Assembly (NCBI GenBank): GCA_030594585.1
Contig: JAUVEX010000063.1
Location: 1-5,781 of the forward strand
Direction: 5' to 3'
Origin: an archaeon
GTDB taxonomy: Archaea; EX4484-52; B79-G9
DNA: 5,781 nucleotides
The translations under genes and the position numbers were made by a program. Positions 3,801 through 5,781 of the stretch are shown in pieces. Under the pieces are notes generated by a model. It was not told the origin of the DNA. It ran no database searches and saw nothing but the letters and a program-made list of their open reading frames with translations. Position 1 is the first letter of the stretch, and each line of letters opens with the position of its first letter.

Positions 3801-5781
3801 CGATCTTACATTTGCAAGCATTATTTATGAGCCCAACGGGGATCCCCCGAATGTGGGCGGGCTTACTGTAACCTATCCAGAACACCCATTGAAATACCAG
3901 AACATTACAGTCAATATTAAATCAAGAACGCAGAAAGGCGGCGGACAGTTTTATAACATAACTTATTACACATACCTTCCTGACAACAACAATGTCAATA
4001 CGACAAGCAATTATTCAAGGATACAGTTTTTTATTGAAGGAAAATTTGAATGGTATCTTTTTGACATTACCGATATCTTCCATGCAAACAGGGATAATAT
4101 GTATGGAGAGCTAAGAACCCGGGTTGTGACAACAACAGACACGACACTCGGGCAGGCGCAGTTGAGGATAGCTGAATTTGAATTCAATCTTACAGAAGAT
4201 GTTGTGCTGCCTTCATGGTCCGGGTTGGGGCAGAATATAACTTATGTGCCTGAAGACGAGGCAGTTGGAGTCTATGCGTACTGGGGCGACAATGTTGCGA
4301 TGAATGAGGCAAAACTGGTGTCAAATGAGACAGGCTCATGGCAGGAGCGGACAATTTCAATCGGTCCTTACAATGAATCATGGAGCAATTTTACAATTGA
4401 CACAACAGGGATTGCAGCAGGCACGGTTGTCGGCTGGTATATCAATGCAACAGACTATGCGGAAAACGAGAACCAGACAGACACAAGAAGCTTTGTCGTG
4501 GAGAAATCATATTTTGAAAATACAGGCTCAACAAATGTTTCCGGTTATTTTCTGATGGATGTGCAGTACTATAATGAATCTCTTGGCGGGTGGTCGCTTA
4601 CAGATGTGATTGTGAATGATACAAATACAAGCACATTGAGAACCTTTGATGCTTCTGTTATGTTTGACATTGACACTTTGTGGAATCCTGTATCCTGGAA
4701 TATTTCAACAAGCCCTGCGGGAACTTACAGGGCATGGGCCGCCATTATCAATTCAACAGAAGGCATTCTGGTAGGTGAAGACGGGGTTGCGATGGCTGAT
4801 GCGTATAATTTTACGATATCATATACTGAAAATATAACAGCCCAGCCAGAGACTGTCGGCTACGGATACCCTGTTTCAATAAGTGCTGACATTGATAACC
4901 CTCGGGGACTTTCCGGTGTGTATGTGAATATAACCCGGCCGGACTCAACGACTTATTTTGAGCAGATGACAAATATAGCAGGAAATACATGGCAGTATAA
5001 TTTTTCAAAGACATGGAATATGGGTAAATATACATACTATATATGGTCAAATGATACTGACGGGTATGCGGACAAGACCGGGGAATATACATTCAATGTA
5101 GACGCCCGGCTTTCAATAAACGGCGCGCCTGAAGAGAGTGTTTACGGCGCAAATGAAGATGTAAATCTTGTATATGAGACATACTATAATGCGGCACCGC
5201 CATCGATAACGCCAATATCTCCTTCAGAGACAACAGTAAATACAACAGGCTCGTGGCAGTATAGGTGGGATACAGTACAGTCGAACTTCAATTTTTCAGA
5301 TTCTGAGATTGAAGGGTTTACAAATGTATTGTCAACTGTGTCTGACGGAAGCACACTTACAGACACAACAGTAGAGACCGACCTAACCGCAGAGCCGCAG
5401 ACTTTTAGGGCAATTGTTTCGAATTATGCTGAAAGCAAGAACAAGTATACCTCAATAATCCTAAGGGTTCAGATGAGAAATGATGCCGGTGTTGCAAATA
5501 CAAATGATTTCAGGGTTTATGGATATAATACCGACGGTGATTCTGTAAACACCACAAATTACAACGAGACTTCAACACAGACAACCGGCGGCTATGTTTG
5601 GTATGACTATAATATAACAAGCACAATAAAGGAGTCGTTATATGCTCAGATAAGGACAAGGTTTATGGTTCCCGATGATATAGGCCTTGACGGCGCAGGA
5701 TACGCAATTGAAGTTGCAGAAGTAAGGTATAAGCTTACAGCTGAAAATGCTTCTCCAAAGTATTCTGATTTTGCGCTTTCA
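694..5781 (+). CDS. Giant modular, sequon-rich Ig-like surface protein (3' end outside window)
   Basis: An unbroken frame of 1696 codons runs from ATG 694 to the window edge. The start is well fixed: the in-frame TGA at 643 lies just upstream and no other ATG, GTG or TTG falls between. Residues 1-15 are basic, and about 17-43 are hydrophobic (starting IINAIVPVLLVFVLSVSVF), an export signal or signal anchor. After a linker come two N-terminal beta domains, N1 (92-210, closing LEFDHIIDP) and N2 (211-354, four Cys). Ig-like modules follow: C1 355-451, E1 452-554, E2 555-647, C2 648-745, D1 746-860, A1 861-954, B1 955-1172, C3 1173-1269, D2 1270-1376, A2 1377-1469, B2 1470-1687, then the start of C4. 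Many modules end in a turn like ANDTxG or ADDDAGN. About 87 sequons imply heavy N-glycosylation. All 12 Cys lie before residue 829. It follows a C-terminally anchored surface gene by 5 bases. Adhesion or envelope structure is the likely role; this is inferred from architecture, with no catalytic motif or known binding signature seen. A C-terminal membrane helix may lie beyond the window. Confidence 0.93.
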   Translation, partial: MYNTRPVKTGREKKEVSPIINAIVPVLLVFVLSVSVFYGMHAFSGAPENTQTHDASKESILASGNILETSAIKSAVVQKPHEINITDAKHLDYDYSFISDIFDDVKSLDGKWSEPVYSGEYVRVVFERNLTAQNDITIYVRNNQSLNTTVEVYHNNSDEKITQFPPITKEGYYKVLLTGMKGSHDTFDLGIKNFDENPYAYLEFDHIIDPTGNRTVTSCDVDDVYSDSCYNAISADAGTSYALAQNAHIDAPFQQLNIVDSVNSATLYYDSWAALLGVGGWEIHVKSTRGGTSICSENPAPEDGSETRNSLDCSSVTPTELKNGVWLYVINNDAGTPQDVNLDYVYLYVDYGINPPAYSNIVKNRSAVYQYDWVQFNATWASAVDLNYSLFSTNLSGSWENASAQAFNPADNVSTNISYIDAAIGTSVGWMFYANDTYGSINQTPVQQFTVGGILWNQTSLDLGTTDQAQANLSSNILLTGYLNNTDVDVTCFEGNCSTITSNFTVTDINNTDIVVAFNCSTENVGVFSADFSVNSTEDIYHYNISVDCVIGVDIIPPQITIDSPQNVTYNTSNVWFNVTLDEAGSWCGYSLDGASNVTMANDPTEHFYKYVFVSESIHTIVFSCNDTFGNMNASTVTEYFKVDTVNPQYSYSQTNSTEAGSSVLFSLKWIDYNLTLEGYNFSIDNGTGIFANDSYAEMSGTINWSNVTKTVNSTVGSLIRWRISADDDAGNTNVSEIFSFNAMGYSKVSQISNDAVYPPYLANGSSTVFSCRVVNNRTGAVAAGYNVSFYDNLTGYLGSNITVSGGLAYWNYTDSTADPPKDINITCNITDNSTLYYNASSENFKTFILEVYESGTDGVPPNIANVSIINADASNVWLGQNLTIYADVTDNVALDSIYVYITDPDSVTKAYDMFNNSWEYYYLPWKNGQYSYYIWANDTSGKENTSITYTFNVSSNATINIAALNKSYGKNEWVNISGGTLYNESAPSLSDGTPSPTIHDPTRAFYIEWDMGSYTDPDDLATVTDPHTVDVTDNDDLTFASIIYEPNGDPPNVGGLTVTYPEHPLKYQNITVNIKSRTQKGGGQFYNITYYTYLPDNNNVNTTSNYSRIQFFIEGKFEWYLFDITDIFHANRDNMYGELRTRVVTTTDTTLGQAQLRIAEFEFNLTEDVVLPSWSGLGQNITYVPEDEAVGVYAYWGDNVAMNEAKLVSNETGSWQERTISIGPYNESWSNFTIDTTGIAAGTVVGWYINATDYAENENQTDTRSFVVEKSYFENTGSTNVSGYFLMDVQYYNESLGGWSLTDVIVNDTNTSTLRTFDASVMFDIDTLWNPVSWNISTSPAGTYRAWAAIINSTEGILVGEDGVAMADAYNFTISYTENITAQPETVGYGYPVSISADIDNPRGLSGVYVNITRPDSTTYFEQMTNIAGNTWQYNFSKTWNMGKYTYYIWSNDTDGYADKTGEYTFNVDARLSINGAPEESVYGANEDVNLVYETYYNAAPPSITPISPSETTVNTTGSWQYRWDTVQSNFNFSDSEIEGFTNVLSTVSDGSTLTDTTVETDLTAEPQTFRAIVSNYAESKNKYTSIILRVQMRNDAGVANTNDFRVYGYNTDGDSVNTTNYNETSTQTTGGYVWYDYNITSTIKESLYAQIRTRFMVPDDIGLDGAGYAIEVAEVRYKLTAENASPKYSDFALS
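967..1323 (+). other. N-terminal beta domain N1 (WSEPVYSGEYVRVVFERN type)
   Basis: About 119 residues begin with an Asp/Tyr-rich lead-in and the motif SLDGKWSEPVYSGEYVRV. Strands DITIYVRN and TTVEVYHN follow, and the domain closes with YLEFDHIIDP. From memory, closely similar modules sit near the N-terminus or before Ig-like arrays in large predicted proteins of DPANN archaea. I could not verify this and give no domain accession. Four of the protein's sequons lie in it and it has no Cys. Confidence 0.55.
1324..1755 (+). other. N-terminal beta domain N2 with four cysteines
   Basis: About 144 residues with a jelly-roll-like pattern of short strands: SATLYYDSW, WEIHVKST, GVWLYVIN, and a final LDYVYLYVDYG. 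The Cys residues are at 219/229 and 295/313, spaced to suggest two local disulfides. The final strand type resembles carbohydrate-binding-like jelly rolls in archaeal surface proteins, but no binding residues can be assigned. Confidence 0.5.
1756..2046 (+). repeat. Ig-like module C, copy 1
   Basis: Ninety-seven residues begin PPAYSN and end QQFTV. Features shared with C3 are the P-x-[YW]-S opening, a central GSW, a sequon-rich strand, [IT]GTxVGW and a closing AND/ATD turn. Copy 3 is also 97 residues long. Similarity is at protein level only; the DNA has diverged. This copy stands outside the long C-D-A-B superunit, being followed by E1 and E2. Confidence 0.7.
2047..2355 (+). other. Cysteine-containing beta module E1
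   Basis: About 103 residues begin LWNQTSLDLGTT, followed by LSSNILLTGYLNNTDVDV and ending YNISVDCVIG. Cys 492, 497, 520 and 549 could form two disulfides; 492 and 497 are four residues apart. Nine sequons make it one of the most sequon-dense modules, two of them with Cys in the middle (N-C-S), which are usually poorly glycosylated. Confidence 0.5.
2356..2634 (+). other. Ig-like module E2 (SPQNVTYNTSNVWFNVTLDE type)
   Basis: About 93 residues: a PPQITIDSPQNVTYN opening, strand NVWFNVTLDE, a WCGYSLDG motif, strand TIVFSC followed by NDTFGN, and a closing strand YFKVDTV. Cys588 in WCGYSLDG and Cys625 in the FSCNDT strand are placed like a strand-bridging Ig disulfide. I recall the WCGYSLDG/FSCNDTxGN pair as widespread in archaeal surface proteins; this is recall, not a search result. 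Confidence 0.65.
3274..3555 (+). repeat. Ig-like module A, copy 1
   Basis: Ninety-four residues. Shared with copy 2 are: [IS]xAD[VI]xDN, then a strand SIYVYITDPDS (copy 2 GVYVNITRPDS), a region with a Trp, and GQYSYYIWANDTSG near the end (copy 2 GKYTYYIWSNDTDG), closing on YTFNV in both. The IWANDT codons at 3496 lie exactly 1545 bases before the matching ones at 5041. The DNA differs mainly at third codon positions in the best-matched part. Confidence 0.85.
3556..4209 (+). repeat. Large beta module B, copy 1
   Basis: This module has 218 residues, exactly the length of copy 2. The second half matches best: KY at 3892, VNTT at 3994, the FEWYLFDIT strand, then GELRTRV (RTR at 4114) and RIAEFEFNLTE. 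In copy 2 the same points read KY, VNTT, YVWYDYNIT, AQIRTRF and EVAEVRYKLTAE. The first half, with many Asp and Pro (TDPDDLATVTD), is poorly conserved. I cannot name the fold; the conserved end suggests a beta-sandwich, possibly two domains. Confidence 0.75.
4822..5100 (+). repeat. Ig-like module A, copy 2
   Basis: Ninety-three residues, starting around SYTENITAQPE. The pairing with copy 1 is described there; the strongest block is MGKYTYYIWSNDTDG at 5020-5064 followed by YTFNV. Seven sequons fall in the module, some at positions different from copy 1, so glycan sites have moved since duplication. Confidence 0.85.
5101..5754 (+). repeat. Large beta module B, copy 2
   Basis: This module has 218 residues. 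Anchors relative to copy 1 are displaced by 1551 bases (KY, VNTT), 1539 (RTR) and 1545 (the AE of [IV]AE). Small compensating indels have therefore occurred while total length was kept. A GSWQYRWD segment near its start is the possible counterpart of RAFYIEWD in copy 1. Confidence 0.75.
5755..5781 (+). repeat. Start of module C, copy 4 (cut by the window edge)
   Basis: The last nine residues, PKYSDFALS, match the opening P-x-[YW]-S of the other C modules (PAYS, PQYS, PSWS). They sit exactly 1545 bases after the C3 opening. This predicts a third C-D-A-B unit just beyond the window. Confidence 0.6.

Larger units (their letters stand above)
2635..4209 (+). repeat. Long-period repeat unit 1 (modules C2-D1-A1-B1)
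   Basis: This is the first full copy of a four-module block, 525 residues: C2 2635-2928, D1 2929-3273, A1 3274-3555, B1 3556-4209. The order matches unit 2, which begins directly after. D1 carries two Cys (772, 828) and a strand with VSFYDNLTGYLGSN. D2 in unit 2 looks unrelated, and that slot accounts for part of the length difference between the units. Confidence 0.8.
4210..5754 (+). repeat. Long-period repeat unit 2 (modules C3-D2-A2-B2)
   Basis: This is the second full copy, 515 residues: C3 4210-4500, D2 4501-4821, A2 4822-5100, B2 5101-5754. The end of the unit is set by PKYS at 5755, which corresponds to PSWS at 4210. D2 has strands GYFLMDVQYY and GTYRAWAAI and a VIVNDTNTS segment, and no Cys. 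It does not visibly resemble D1 of unit 1. Confidence 0.8.

Noticed and set aside
3487..3885. 132-codon reverse-strand frame rich in Cys and Ile
   Set aside because: It is antisense to modules A1 and B1, which are conserved as protein repeats on the + strand. No start context, domain or neighbour supports it.
4811..5092. 93-codon reverse-strand frame
   Set aside because: It is antisense to module A2, whose protein sequence matches A1. Conservation is on the + strand.
1..5781. RNA genes, CRISPR array, insertion sequence, terminator or promoter
   Set aside because: The window is almost fully coding on one strand with a single 5-base gap. I saw no short regularly spaced direct repeats, terminal inverted repeats, tRNA-like folds or a TATA-type box in a non-coding setting. 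The only repeats are protein-level modules and one hexamer tract.

Overview
The window looks archaeal and is coding from end to end on the + strand. It holds the 3' end of one surface-protein gene and the first 5088 bases of a second, much larger one, with only 5 bases between them. Features pointing to archaea, most likely a small-genome DPANN-type lineage (Woesearchaeota/Pacearchaeota-like), are: very dense N-X-S/T glycosylation sequons, frequent ATA and AGG/AGA codons, strings of Ig-like beta-sandwich modules, and several modules I remember from giant predicted surface proteins of such lineages. No marker gene is present, so the lineage is an inference. GC is roughly 40% on the lines I sampled.

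Layout. Bases 2-688: the last 228 residues of a membrane-anchored surface protein, with one Ig-like domain, an acidic Ser/Asp/Glu/Thr stalk, one transmembrane helix and a short basic cytoplasmic tail. Bases 694-5781: an uninterrupted frame of 1696 codons that runs off the end of the window. It begins with a basic n-region and a hydrophobic segment (signal peptide or signal anchor). A linker and two N-terminal beta domains follow, and then a chain of about ten Ig-like modules. Because it has no stop inside the window, start-to-stop ORF finders miss this gene, although it is 88% of the sequence.

The main discovery is a hidden long-period repeat in the large protein. Modules I label C, D, A and B recur in the same order: C2-D1-A1-B1 (2635-4209, 525 residues), then C3-D2-A2-B2 (4210-5754, 515 residues), then the start of another C at 5755. 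Anchor motifs in A and B are displaced by exactly or almost exactly 1545 bases, while the D slot holds two different-looking domains. All 12 cysteines lie in the first half, an even number in each module that has any, and the last 868 residues have none. I counted about 87 sequons.

The two genes are probably co-transcribed and both act outside the cell: the first is anchored by its C-terminus, the second is exported through its N-terminal segment. A role in adhesion, cell-cell contact or the envelope is a reasonable guess, but no catalytic motif or known ligand-binding signature was seen. I saw no RNA gene, mobile element, CRISPR array, promoter or terminator.
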